This document shows positions 9,963 to 17,810 of a DNA stretch of 64,000 nucleotides, in pieces. Where the stretch lies: the NCBI RefSeq assembly GCF_000378605.1, contig NZ_KB905156.1, positions 291,209 through 355,208 on the forward strand, given 5' to 3'. The notes under the pieces were generated by a model. The model was given only the letters and a program-made list of their open reading frames with translations. It had not been told where the DNA came from and made no database searches. Positions within the stretch are counted from its first letter, which is position 1. Every line of letters starts with the position of its first letter. The position numbers and the translations under genes were made by a program. Source of the stretch: Thioalkalivibrio sp. ALJ21 (lineage in GTDB: Bacteria; Pseudomonadota; Gammaproteobacteria; Ectothiorhodospirales; Ectothiorhodospiraceae).

Positions 9963-10892
9963 AGCAAGCCGCTGTTCAGACTGGGTGTATCGCCCACTCT
10001 GCGCCTGCTCGCGGTGATCCTGCTGGGTGTGGCGCTAATGGCGCTGGATCACCGACTGAACGAGCTGCAGACCGTGCGCAATGCACTGTCCACGGTGGCC
10101 TATCCCCTGCAGGTCGCGGTCGATGCGCCGATCCGGGCAGGCAGCCGGCTGCTCGAATCCTTCACCAGCCGCGAAGACCTGATTACCGAGAACCGCATCC
10201 TGCGCGAAGAAAACGCGGAGCTGCGGGCCCGACAACTGCGCTTCGATGCACTGCAGATGGAAAACGACCGCCTGCGCGCACTCCTGAATACTGCCGAACG
10301 CGCACAAGAGCGCGTCGAGATCGCCAAGCTCCTGGCCGTGGACCTGGACCCCTTCCGCCAGCAGATCGTACTCAGCAAGGGCAACCGACACGGTGTCTAC
10401 CCGGGGCAGCCGGTCATCCACCCCGATGGCGTGATCGGACAGGTCCTGTCCACCCAAATGGCCAGCTCCACCGCGCTGCTGATCTCCGACCCCGGCCACG
10501 CCCTGCCTGTGCTCAGTGCCCGTACCGGCCTGCGCGGCATTGTCGTCGGCACCGGCAACCCGCGGCGCCTCGAAATGCGACACGTCCCGCCCCAGGAGGA
10601 CATCGAGGAGGGCGATCTCCTGCTGACCTCCGGGCTCGGTGGACGTTTCCCGCCGGACTACCCGGTCGCCCGAGTGATCTCGGTCGAACGCCAGCCGGGG
10701 CAACCGTTTCTTGATATCCAGGCCGAGCCTCTGGCGGCCCTGGATCGCTCGCGCGAGGTCCTGCTGCTGTGGACCAGCGAACATCCGGACGCGGACACCG
10801 ATGCCCACCCGGAAGAAGAAGGGGAAACGACCGAGCGTGAAGCAGAACCGGAGGGCGAGGCCGATATGCCGGAGGCGGCTGACAACCCATGA
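9960..10892 (+). CDS. mreC: Rod-shape-determining protein MreC (ATC start)
   Basis: MreC is a bitopic inner-membrane protein whose periplasmic domain scaffolds PBP2 and RodA in the elongasome. Starting from ATC the product has 310 residues. A short SKPLFRLG cytoplasmic tail matches the E. coli opening, a membrane helix spans about residues 14-30, and a coiled coil about 60-115 (ENRILREENAELRARQ). The beta domain contains the PGQPVIHPDGVIGQV and GDLLLTSGLGGRFP hallmarks, and the tail is acidic and Glu-rich. Starting at the first conventional codon (GTG 10014) would remove the cytoplasmic tail and part of the membrane helix. The stop overlaps mreD by four bases. Confidence 0.93.
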   Translation: MSKPLFRLGVSPTLRLLAVILLGVALMALDHRLNELQTVRNALSTVAYPLQVAVDAPIRAGSRLLESFTSREDLITENRILREENAELRARQLRFDALQMENDRLRALLNTAERAQERVEIAKLLAVDLDPFRQQIVLSKGNRHGVYPGQPVIHPDGVIGQVLSTQMASSTALLISDPGHALPVLSARTGLRGIVVGTGNPRRLEMRHVPPQEDIEEGDLLLTSGLGGRFPPDYPVARVISVERQPGQPFLDIQAEPLAALDRSREVLLLWTSEHPDADTDAHPEEEGETTEREAEPEGEADMPEAADNP

Positions 10893-11380
10893 ATCGCGCG
10901 CTGGGCATCCCCTGGCTGATCGCCCTGACCCTGGTCGTCGCGCTGGCCCTGTCCATCGTGCCCATCCCCGATGCACTGCCCCCGGCCCGGCCTGAATGGC
11001 TCCTGCTGGCGCTGGTGTACTGGATCATGGCCTTCCCCCAGCGCTTCGGGGTGCTGACGGCCTTTATCATGGGGCTGCTACTGGACGCCCTGTACGGCCA
11101 GCTGCTCGGGCAGAACGCCATCGCCCTGGCGGTGGTAGCGTACATCGTGCTGCAGATTCATCCACGCCTGCGGGTTTACCCCGTCTGGCAACAGGCCATC
11201 GTGGTGGCCGTCCTCACGGCGCTGTACAAGCTCCTGGCCCTGTGGCCGCAGGGTGCGATTGGACTGCCACCCGGCAGCGCCTGGTACTGGGCGCCAGTGG
11301 CGACCAGCGCACTGGTCTGGCCGTTGATCTTCGTGCTGCTAAGGGACATGCGTCGGCGCTGGCTGCTCCACCTGAGCTGA
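10889..11380 (+). CDS. mreD: Rod-shape-determining membrane protein MreD
   Basis: MreD is the small polytopic inner-membrane partner of MreC in the elongasome. The 163-residue product is almost wholly hydrophobic, with five or six predicted membrane helices. It has the typical PARPEWLLLALVYW segment and the GLLLDALYGQLLGQNA loop. The start ATG overlaps the mreC stop (ATGA), so the two are translationally coupled. Nothing terminator-like was seen directly after the gene; a decayed repeat end follows. Confidence 0.94.
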   Translation: MNRALGIPWLIALTLVVALALSIVPIPDALPPARPEWLLLALVYWIMAFPQRFGVLTAFIMGLLLDALYGQLLGQNAIALAVVAYIVLQIHPRLRVYPVWQQAIVVAVLTALYKLLALWPQGAIGLPPGSAWYWAPVATSALVWPLIFVLLRDMRRRWLLHLS

Positions 11381-11404
11381 ACACGAGCCACCCGTTCTGG
11401 TCGA

Positions 11405-11455
11405 ACGCCCCCAAAAGCCACTCGTGCGCGAACGTGTACATTGATCAGTAGTTCA
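11405..11455. repeat. Decayed end of the GGGAAACACTG repeat family
   Basis: The segment contains CGTGTACATTGATCAGT (11433-11449) next to CAAAAGC and GCG tracts in the same order as the right end of the full copy at 42403-42683. The outermost GTTTCCC is degraded to GTTCAC. This looks like a remnant of the same repeat between mreD and the DUF1244 gene. No other part of the element is recognisable here. Confidence 0.6.
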
Positions 11456-11477
11456 CTAACGAATGGAGAGACACACC

Positions 11478-11780
11478 ATGGACCCGAAGACCCGCACCGA
11501 AATCGAGGCCGCCGTATTCCAGCGGCTGCTGCAGCATCTTGATGAGCGCAAGGATGTGCAGAACATCGACCTGATGAATCTCGCCGGCTTCTGCCGCAAC
11601 TGTCTGTCCAAGTGGTACGTCGCGGCGGCCGAGGAACGCGGTGAGTCGATCGACTACGAGGGGGCCCGCGAGATCGTCTACGGCATGCCCTACAGCGAAT
11701 GGAAGGAGCGCTACCAGAAGGAAGCAACCACCGAGCAGAAGGCGGCATTCGAGGCGAGCCAGAAATCGAGCCATGCATGA
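11478..11780 (+). CDS. DUF1244 family small protein
   Basis: This 100-residue protein belongs to the DUF1244 family, recognised by the very conserved block DLMNLAGFCRNCLSKWY (about residues 35-51) with its paired cysteines, followed by the GMPYSEWK motif. The family is widespread in Proteobacteria and its function is unknown; the FCRNC motif suggests metal or redox chemistry, which is inference. The ATG at 11478 is chosen over one at 11463 because GGAGAG lies 7 bases before it. The gene overlaps rnd by 8 bases, so the two are probably co-translated. Confidence 0.9.
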   Translation: MDPKTRTEIEAAVFQRLLQHLDERKDVQNIDLMNLAGFCRNCLSKWYVAAAEERGESIDYEGAREIVYGMPYSEWKERYQKEATTEQKAAFEASQKSSHA

Positions 11781-12951
11781 CCACGGGCTGATCGAGACGC
11801 CCGAGGCCCTGCAGGCGTTCCTCGATTCCATCGCCGGGACGGACTGGATCGCGCTGGACACCGAGTTCCTGCGCGAGAAGACCTACTACCCGCAGCTCTG
11901 CCTGGTGCAGGCCGCCACGCTGGATCAGCTCGCCTGCATCGACCCGCTGCGTCTCGACATTCAGCAGCTCGCCCCCCTGTTCCGGGACCCGGGCATTACC
12001 AAGGTCTTCCACGCCGCCTCGCAGGACATGGAGTTGCTGTATCGCGAGCTGGGATTTGTGCCCAGCCCTGTGTTCGACACCCAGATTGCGGCCAGCATGC
12101 TCGGCTACGGCGAGCAGGTCGGCTATGCCAACCTGGTCAAGAACGTGCTCGATCGCGATCTCGACAAGAGCCAGACCCGGACCGACTGGTCCCGGCGCCC
12201 TCTGAGCGCGGACCAGATCCGCTATGCCGCCGACGACGTCCGCCACCTCGCGACACTGTTCAACCGCCTGCTGCACGAGCTGGATACCCACGACCGCATG
12301 CACTGGCTGCGCCCGGAGATGGAGGCGCTCAGCAATCCGGCCCTGTACGAACCGGACCCGGAGCAAAGCTGGCAGCGCGTATCGGGCGTCAAGCGGCTGA
12401 AGCCCAAAGAGCGCGCGGTACTCAAGTGCGTCGCGGCCTGGCGCGAGCGTACCGCGCAAAGCAGCAATCGTCCCCGGCGCTGGGTGCTGTCCGATGACCT
12501 CCTGCTGGATATCGCCCGCCGCACACCCGACGATGCCCAGGGCCTGCGCGAATTGCGCCAGTTCCCCGGCGGGATGAAGCCGGAACACATTGAATCGCTT
12601 CTGGCCGCCATCAGCGAAGGACAGGCCCTGCCGCGCGAACAATGGCCGCAGTTGCCGGAGAAACCACGCCTGGACGAGCGTGAAGAGGTACTGGTCGATA
12701 TCGGCATGGCGCTGCTGCGCGAATGTGCACGCGAACACCAGATCAGCGCCGCAGCGATCGCGCAACGCAAAGATGTGATCGAACTGCTGAAGAGCGACGG
12801 CACGAATGGCCGCCTGGCGAGTGGATGGCGCCGGGAGATCGCGGGTCAGACCATCCAGCGCTGGTTCAGCGGCGAGAGCCGCCTGGTCTGCAGCCCGAGC
12901 GGGGGGCTTGAAATGGAACCGGCCAGCGACGACACGATTGCGGCGGAATAA
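11773..12951 (+). CDS. rnd: Ribonuclease D
   Basis: RNase D is a 3'-to-5' exonuclease that trims tRNA and other stable RNA precursors. The 392-residue protein shows the DEDDy nuclease motifs: ALDTEF (motif I, about 29-34), HAASQDMELL (motif II) and YAADDVRHL (motif III). An HRDC domain follows (about residues 215-290), and then a second HRDC-like C-terminal helical region. Length and domain order match E. coli Rnd. The ATG lies inside the end of the DUF1244 gene. Confidence 0.95.
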   Translation: MHDHGLIETPEALQAFLDSIAGTDWIALDTEFLREKTYYPQLCLVQAATLDQLACIDPLRLDIQQLAPLFRDPGITKVFHAASQDMELLYRELGFVPSPVFDTQIAASMLGYGEQVGYANLVKNVLDRDLDKSQTRTDWSRRPLSADQIRYAADDVRHLATLFNRLLHELDTHDRMHWLRPEMEALSNPALYEPDPEQSWQRVSGVKRLKPKERAVLKCVAAWRERTAQSSNRPRRWVLSDDLLLDIARRTPDDAQGLRELRQFPGGMKPEHIESLLAAISEGQALPREQWPQLPEKPRLDEREEVLVDIGMALLRECAREHQISAAAIAQRKDVIELLKSDGTNGRLASGWRREIAGQTIQRWFSGESRLVCSPSGGLEMEPASDDTIAAE

Positions 12952-12981
12952 CCACCGCAATCGTTCGCAGTAGAAAACAGC

Positions 12982-13419
12982 TTACGCGGCGGACTTGTAC
13001 ACGCCGCGACGCGGCGACTTCAAACGGCCCTGGCGCTTCAGATAGGCCAGCGTCTGCGAGATGTTCTTGGTATCCAGGCCGGCCTTCTCGGCACGCTCCT
13101 TGATCTCCTTGGTGGCCATCTCGGACTTCTCCGCTACGATCTCGACCAGCTGCTGACTGACCGAGCTGCCGCCCCGGCCACCACGGCGACCACCACCAGC
13201 ACGACCGACACGACCACCCAGCTCACGGATCTGGCGCTCAAGCTCGTTGAGTTCCTTGCGATGACGCGCGATCATCTCCTTGCGCTTTTCCATCAGCTTT
13301 TCGCGCTTCTTGCGGCGTTCGGCGTCCTGGCGCTCGGCTTCTTCCTTTTCCCGCTGACGGGCCAGTGCATACAGCTCTTCGGCGGAAAGTTCGGAGGCCT
13401 TCTTGCTATCCAGACTCAT
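12982..13419 (-). CDS. Coiled-coil / winged-helix basic protein, possible nucleoid-associated protein
   Basis: The protein was not assigned to a named family. The ATG at 13419 has a GAGGAG ribosome-binding site, and the product has 145 residues. It has three visible parts: a highly charged helix rich in Glu, Arg and Lys (about 10-68) that should form a coiled coil; a flexible Gly-Arg linker (about 69-85, GGGRRGGRGG); and a C-terminal region with helix-turn-helix character ending in a basic beta-wing (LAYLKRQGRLKSPRRGVYKS). This resembles the plan of H-NS-type proteins (oligomerising coiled coil, linker, DNA-binding end) without clear sequence similarity. It is divergent from the SprT-like gene. 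Confidence 0.75.
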   Translation of the reverse strand: MSLDSKKASELSAEELYALARQREKEEAERQDAERRKKREKLMEKRKEMIARHRKELNELERQIRELGGRVGRAGGGRRGGRGGSSVSQQLVEIVAEKSEMATKEIKERAEKAGLDTKNISQTLAYLKRQGRLKSPRRGVYKSAA

Positions 13420-13447
13420 TACTCGTCTCCTCGTTCGGAACTTCTCA

Positions 13448-14038
13448 ATGACCAGAACGGCTTCCAACCCCTCGCACGCCCTGGACGGCACATATTGCAC
13501 GGGTGAATATGATAAAAATGGAAGTAAATTACAAGACCCGAGAAATAAACTAACACTCGAAGAGGAATCGAAAATCCGACAAAAGGTGTGCGACTTTTAC
13601 ATCAAGGCGCGCCCGGAACAGTCGAACACGACCCCCGAAGTTCTTTTTAACCTGCGGGGCAAAGCCGCCGGACAATGGCGGCTGCGCAACGGGCACGAGC
13701 AGCTACGGTTCAACCCCGAGGCGTTCTGTCAGGACTGGGATTCACACTTCCCGGATACCGTCGCCCACGAGGTGGCGCACTCACTCGTGTACCGGACGTT
13801 CGGGTTACGCCGCGTACGCCCGCACGGTCCGGAATGGCGGGCCTGGATGGAAGCATTCGGCTGCCAGCCACGCGTTACGCACAGCACCCCCCTGAAAGGC
13901 AGAAACGTCAGGACCTATACCTACCGTTGCGCCTGCCAGGCCCACGCGCTGAGTGCGCGTCGGCATTATCTGATTCAGCGGCGCCGATACCGCTATGAAT
14001 GCCGAGAGTGCGGACAGCGGCTACGGCAGGAGAAATAA
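13448..14038 (+). CDS. SprT-like zinc metalloprotein
   Basis: The 196-residue protein has the SprT-family zinc-protease motif HEVAH in DTVAHEVAHSLVY, the downstream HGPEWRAWM motif and a C-terminal zinc ribbon (CAC followed about 25 residues later by CREC). E. coli SprT shares this plan, and the related SPRTN of eukaryotes repairs DNA-protein crosslinks; the bacterial role is not settled. The ATG at 13448 is the first reasonable start, but the N-terminal 35 residues are not conserved and their DNA is unusually AT-rich, so the true start may be further in. Only 28 bases separate it from the divergent gene. Confidence 0.83.
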   Translation: MTRTASNPSHALDGTYCTGEYDKNGSKLQDPRNKLTLEEESKIRQKVCDFYIKARPEQSNTTPEVLFNLRGKAAGQWRLRNGHEQLRFNPEAFCQDWDSHFPDTVAHEVAHSLVYRTFGLRRVRPHGPEWRAWMEAFGCQPRVTHSTPLKGRNVRTYTYRCACQAHALSARRHYLIQRRRYRYECRECGQRLRQEK

Positions 14039-14065
14039 AGATCCATACAAAGCCTGGCGGGACGG

Positions 14066-15331
14066 TCAGCGCGCATCATGCATCCGGCTTTCCAACTCGA
14101 CCAGGACGCGCTCCACTGCGCCACGCCCTTCCTCGATCACCGTGCGCGCCGCATCACCCATGGTTCTCCGACGCTCGGAGTCTCCCAGCAGGTCTGCGAC
14201 GGCGCGGCCCAGCGCCTCGGCATCCTGCACACGCCACAACGCGCCTCGCTCCTCAAGGCGCTCGACGGCAAATGTAAAATGCTCGGTACTGGGCCCTACA
14301 AGCACCGGCCGTCCGAGTGCGGCGGGCTCGAGTACATTTTGCCCCCCCAGGGGAACCAGGCTGCCCCCGACAAAAGCGGCGTCCGCAGCACCCAGATAGG
14401 CCCCGATCTCGCCGATCGTATCGCCCACCAGCACATCAAGTGGCGGCCCCGGACATTGCGTGCGCCTCCCGACAGAAAACCCGGCTTGCCTGGCCGCCTC
14501 GAAAGCCACATCAAAGCGATCGCGATGGCGCGGCACCCAGAGCAACACGGCGTCGGGATAGGATTCGCGCACCACGCGATGGGCCTCGAGCACGGCCTCT
14601 TCCTCGCCTTCCCGCGTACTGACCGCCACCCAGACCGGCACGCCTTCAGGCGCAACGGACGCACGCAGATCCGCCGCCTGCTCATGGCCGGGCGGCAATG
14701 CGCGATCGAACTTCAGATTCCCCATCACCTGGACGCGCGTGTGCGGCGCCTCCAGCTCGCGAAAGCTCCGGGCGGCCGACTCGTCCTGGGCCAGGACCTT
14801 CTCGACACGCGCAAGGGTTTCCCGCACCAGTGGCTGCAGACGCCGGTACCGATTCAGCGACCGTGGCGACAGCCGCGCACTCACTACGCAAAGCGGAATA
14901 CCGGCCTGGTCGCAGGCACGATACAGATTGGGCCAGAGCTCGGTCTCCACGATCAGCGCGACAACCGGACGAGTCCGCCGCAAGAATCGGCGAACGGCCC
15001 CGGGCAGGTCCAGCGGCAGATAGGCGTGCTGGACATCGCCCCCGAGGGCCGATTCCACCCGGGCGGCTCCCTCCGGTGTCGTGGTCGTCATCAGAAGCGC
15101 ACGCCCCGGATAGCGGCTGCGCAAGGCACGTGCGAGCGGTACCGCCGCCTCCACCTCACCCACCGAGGCGGCATGGAGCCAGATGGAGCCGGGGGCCAGC
15201 GACTCCCCGGCCCCCAGCCATTCACGCCAGCGGGCCACCGGTACCGCGTTCGCCCGGGCGCGGCGCACCAGCCGCGCGAGCAAGGCCGGAGAAGCCAGTC
15301 GCAGGAGGGCCGTATAAAAAATATGGCGCAT
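14066..15331 (-). CDS. waaA: 3-deoxy-D-manno-octulosonic acid (Kdo) transferase
   Basis: WaaA adds Kdo from CMP-Kdo to lipid IVA at the inner membrane, starting the LPS core. The ATG at 15331 gives 421 residues beginning MRHIFYTALLRLASP, the usual membrane-proximal start. Conserved motifs are the HAASVGEV nucleophile region, TTTTPEGA, VETELWPNL, MGNLKFD, and the CMP-binding block FVGGSLVPLGGQNVLEPAALG. It lies 13 bases after gmhB, the last of the gmhA-gmhB-waaA run. Whether one or two Kdo units are added cannot be read from sequence. Confidence 0.96.
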   Translation of the reverse strand: MRHIFYTALLRLASPALLARLVRRARANAVPVARWREWLGAGESLAPGSIWLHAASVGEVEAAVPLARALRSRYPGRALLMTTTTPEGAARVESALGGDVQHAYLPLDLPGAVRRFLRRTRPVVALIVETELWPNLYRACDQAGIPLCVVSARLSPRSLNRYRRLQPLVRETLARVEKVLAQDESAARSFRELEAPHTRVQVMGNLKFDRALPPGHEQAADLRASVAPEGVPVWVAVSTREGEEEAVLEAHRVVRESYPDAVLLWVPRHRDRFDVAFEAARQAGFSVGRRTQCPGPPLDVLVGDTIGEIGAYLGAADAAFVGGSLVPLGGQNVLEPAALGRPVLVGPSTEHFTFAVERLEERGALWRVQDAEALGRAVADLLGDSERRRTMGDAARTVIEEGRGAVERVLVELESRMHDAR

Positions 15332-15344
15332 CGCGGCTAGCAGC

Positions 15345-15890
15345 TCAGCCGAGCCACGCAATGGCCTCGGGCAGGGTGCGGATACGGATGTCTCCGTCTT
15401 CAGCGGGCAGCGGTTCCGTCCCCAAGGGATCAAACAGCAATCGGGCGCCAACGCCGGCGCGCCGCGCCGCCTCGAGATCGGATGGGCGATCCCCTACGAG
15501 CACCGAAGCTGGTAGATCCAGATCCAGGTCATCCCGCGCTCGCAGCAGCATGCCCGGCTCCGGCTTGCGATCCGGACAGGCGCGACGATAGTCGGGCTGC
15601 GCATCATGGGGGTGATGGGGGCAATGGTAGACCGCCTCGATGCGGCCTCCGCGCTCGGCAAAGCGCTCGCGCATCCAGTCCGTCAGCTGGCGGAAATCGC
15701 TGTCACCGTAGTAGCCGCGGCCAATCCCGGACTGATTGGTGACGACCACCACCGGCCACTGACGGGCAGTGGCGGCTGCCACGAGCTCGAAGATGCCGGG
15801 GACGAACTCGACCTGATCGGGCCGATGCACATAGCCATGGTCGACATTAATCACCCCGTCGCGGTCGAGAAACAGGGCACGCGCACTCAC
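15345..15890 (-). CDS. gmhB: D-glycero-D-manno-heptose 1,7-bisphosphate 7-phosphatase
   Basis: GmhB is a HAD-superfamily phosphatase in ADP-heptose synthesis; it removes the 7-phosphate made by the HldE kinase step. The 181-residue product shows the HAD nucleophile motif FLDRDGVIN at the N-terminus, VVVTNQSG (motif II), a Cys/His zinc loop (CPHHPHD followed by a later CP) and VGDRPSDLEAARRAG (motif IV). The start is GTG at 15890, overlapping the gmhA stop by four bases (GTGA). Confidence 0.94.
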   Translation of the reverse strand: MSARALFLDRDGVINVDHGYVHRPDQVEFVPGIFELVAAATARQWPVVVVTNQSGIGRGYYGDSDFRQLTDWMRERFAERGGRIEAVYHCPHHPHDAQPDYRRACPDRKPEPGMLLRARDDLDLDLPASVLVGDRPSDLEAARRAGVGARLLFDPLGTEPLPAEDGDIRIRTLPEAIAWLG

Positions 15891-16486
15891 GCCGACCCCG
15901 AACGTTCCTGATCGGCCACCAGCGCATCCTCGACGATCCCGCACAACAGATGCCCGATCAGCCCGTGGACCTCCTGCACCCGCGCGGTAGCGGCATCGGG
16001 CACCCGCAGCACATGATCTGCGGGATGTGCCTCTGGCAGCCCCTTCTCGCCGGTCAGGGCAACGGTGACCAGCCCACGCTTGCGCGCCATCCCGATGGCC
16101 TCGAGCACATTGGGCGAATGCCCGGATGTGCTGATCCCGACGAACACATCACCCGGCTGCCCCAGCGCCTCGACTTGACGCGAGAACACATGCTCGTAGC
16201 CAAAATCGTTGCCGATCGCCGTCAGCACCGAGGTGTCGGTCGTCAACGCGATCGCCGCCGCACCCGGGCGCACCGCCCGATAACGACAGACAATCTCCGC
16301 CGCGATGTGCTGCGCATCCGCCGCACTGCCGCCATTACCGGCCAGCAGCACCTTGCCGCCTTCGCGGATGCACTGCAGCCAGCGCTGCCCAACCGTCTCG
16401 ACCTCGGCTACAAACGCCCGGTCCTCCGCCAGCCGCCCGAACAGCCGGCTGGCCGCCGTGAGCTCCTCGATGATTCCTTCCCGCAC
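15887..16486 (-). CDS. gmhA: Phosphoheptose isomerase (SIS domain)
   Basis: GmhA converts sedoheptulose 7-phosphate to D-glycero-D-manno-heptose 7-phosphate, the first step of core heptose synthesis. The GTG at 16486 is chosen because GGAGAG precedes it; this gives 199 residues, close to the E. coli length. SIS-domain motifs are present: LLAGNGGSAADAQHIAAE, ALTTDTSVLTAIGNDFGYE and ISTSGHSPNV. A solo end of the GGGAAACACTG repeat lies directly upstream of its ribosome-binding site. A DiaA-like role is less likely given the heptose genes around it. Confidence 0.92.
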   Translation of the reverse strand: MREGIIEELTAASRLFGRLAEDRAFVAEVETVGQRWLQCIREGGKVLLAGNGGSAADAQHIAAEIVCRYRAVRPGAAAIALTTDTSVLTAIGNDFGYEHVFSRQVEALGQPGDVFVGISTSGHSPNVLEAIGMARKRGLVTVALTGEKGLPEAHPADHVLRVPDAATARVQEVHGLIGHLLCGIVEDALVADQERSGSA

Positions 16487-16498
16487 TTGCGCTCTCCG

Positions 16499-16638
16499 CC
16501 AGGGAAACACTGAACAATGTAAAAGGTCAGCGGGGCACGCCCGCCAATGCTGGGCAAAGTACACCGCGTATCCTCGAGGCCACAAGCAACCGCACGTCGC
16601 GGTATCACAGGGCCATGTACAATTTGGGAATGTTTCTC
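16499..16638. repeat. Probable decayed copy of the GGGAAACACTG repeat in the gmhA-waaF gap
   Basis: AGGGAAACACTGAACAATGTAAA at the left of this segment matches the left end of the full copies. About 110 bases later, ATGTACAATTTGGGAATGTTTC resembles the right end with several changes. The 280-base gap between the divergent gmhA and waaF genes therefore seems to hold a shortened, decayed repeat; nothing else was recognised in it. The right boundary is uncertain. Confidence 0.45.
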
Positions 16639-16766
16639 AGCGCCAGTCCGAGTTTCGTGCCAGCTGCAAGCCATATGCCGGGCAGCCTTGCCCCATGTTC
16701 CGCGGCCCCTGCCGCCCAGCAAGCCCCGGGGGCGACCGGGTGTGCTTTCGTGCTGGCCGGGGGATC

Positions 16767-17810
16767 GTGTTGAGTTCAAGCGGCGCCCACATCCCGGCTG
16801 TCCTGGTGGTCGGCCCGGCCTGGGTGGGTGACATGGTGATGGCCCAGAGCCTGTTCATGACGCTCAAGCAACGCGAACCCGCACCCGCTGTGGATGTGAT
16901 TGCGCCCGCGTGGAGCCTGCCGATTCTGGAGCGCATGCCCGAGGTGCGCCGCCCCATTCCGCTGCCTGTGGGCCACGGGGAGCTTGCACTCGGCCGGCGC
17001 TGGCATCTAGGGCGTTCACTACGGGGCGCGAACTATCAGCAGGCGATCGTACTGCCGCGTTCAGCAAAGGCGGCATTGCCGGCCTTCGCCAGCGGGATAC
17101 CCCGACGGACCGGTTACCGCGGCGAGTTCCGCTACGGCCTGCTCAACGACATCCGCCCACTGGACCGTCAGCGCCTGTATCGCACGGTCGATCGGTTCGT
17201 CGCGCTCGGGCACGCCCCGGATGCACCACAACCGCCCCCGATTCCGGAACCCAGGCTGGTGATCTCCGAACGCGGTCGGGACGAGGCACGCATTGCACTG
17301 GGACTGGGCAATCAGGACGCACCGGTCCTGGCACTCTGCCCCGGCGCGGAGTACGGCCCCTCCAAGCGCTGGCCTGCCGAGCACTATGCAGAAATTGCTC
17401 GGGCCCGCCTGACAGCAGGATGGCAGGTCTGGCTGTTCGGCTCGCAGAAGGACCGCCCAGTGACCCAGGCGATTGCGGAGGCCGCCCCGGGCTGCGCAGA
17501 CCTGGCCGGGCGCACGCAGCTGGGCCAGGCGATTGACCTGCTTGCCTGCGCAGACCTGGTCATCACCAATGACTCGGGTCTCATGCACATTGCGGCGGCC
17601 ACTGGCCGCCCGGTGATCGCTGTCTACGGGTCCTCCGACCCTGGCTACACGCCGCCGCTAACCTCCCGCCGGCGCATCCTGCATCTAGGTCTGGAATGCA
17701 GCCCCTGCTTTCAGCGCGAGTGCCCCCTGGGGCATTTGAACTGCCTGCGCAAGCTGACGCCCGACCAGGTACTGGAGGCCGCCGACGCCCTGCATGCGGA
17801 GAGGCACTGA
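16767..17810 (+). CDS. waaF: ADP-heptose:LPS heptosyltransferase II (GT9)
   Basis: This GT9 enzyme adds the second heptose to the LPS inner core. The 347-residue length equals typical WaaF. Motifs are VVGPAWVGDMVMAQSLF at the N-terminus, CPGAEYGPSKRWPAEHYAEI in the middle and TNDSGLMHIAAATGRPVIAVYGSSDP in the ADP-heptose-binding half. Near the end is the CSPCFQRECPLGHLNCL cysteine cluster common in WaaF. The start is taken as GTG at 16767 behind a GGGGG stretch; the TTG at the next codon is possible. The stop overlaps the waaG ATG by one base. Confidence 0.92.
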   Translation: MLSSSGAHIPAVLVVGPAWVGDMVMAQSLFMTLKQREPAPAVDVIAPAWSLPILERMPEVRRPIPLPVGHGELALGRRWHLGRSLRGANYQQAIVLPRSAKAALPAFASGIPRRTGYRGEFRYGLLNDIRPLDRQRLYRTVDRFVALGHAPDAPQPPPIPEPRLVISERGRDEARIALGLGNQDAPVLALCPGAEYGPSKRWPAEHYAEIARARLTAGWQVWLFGSQKDRPVTQAIAEAAPGCADLAGRTQLGQAIDLLACADLVITNDSGLMHIAAATGRPVIAVYGSSDPGYTPPLTSRRRILHLGLECSPCFQRECPLGHLNCLRKLTPDQVLEAADALHAERH

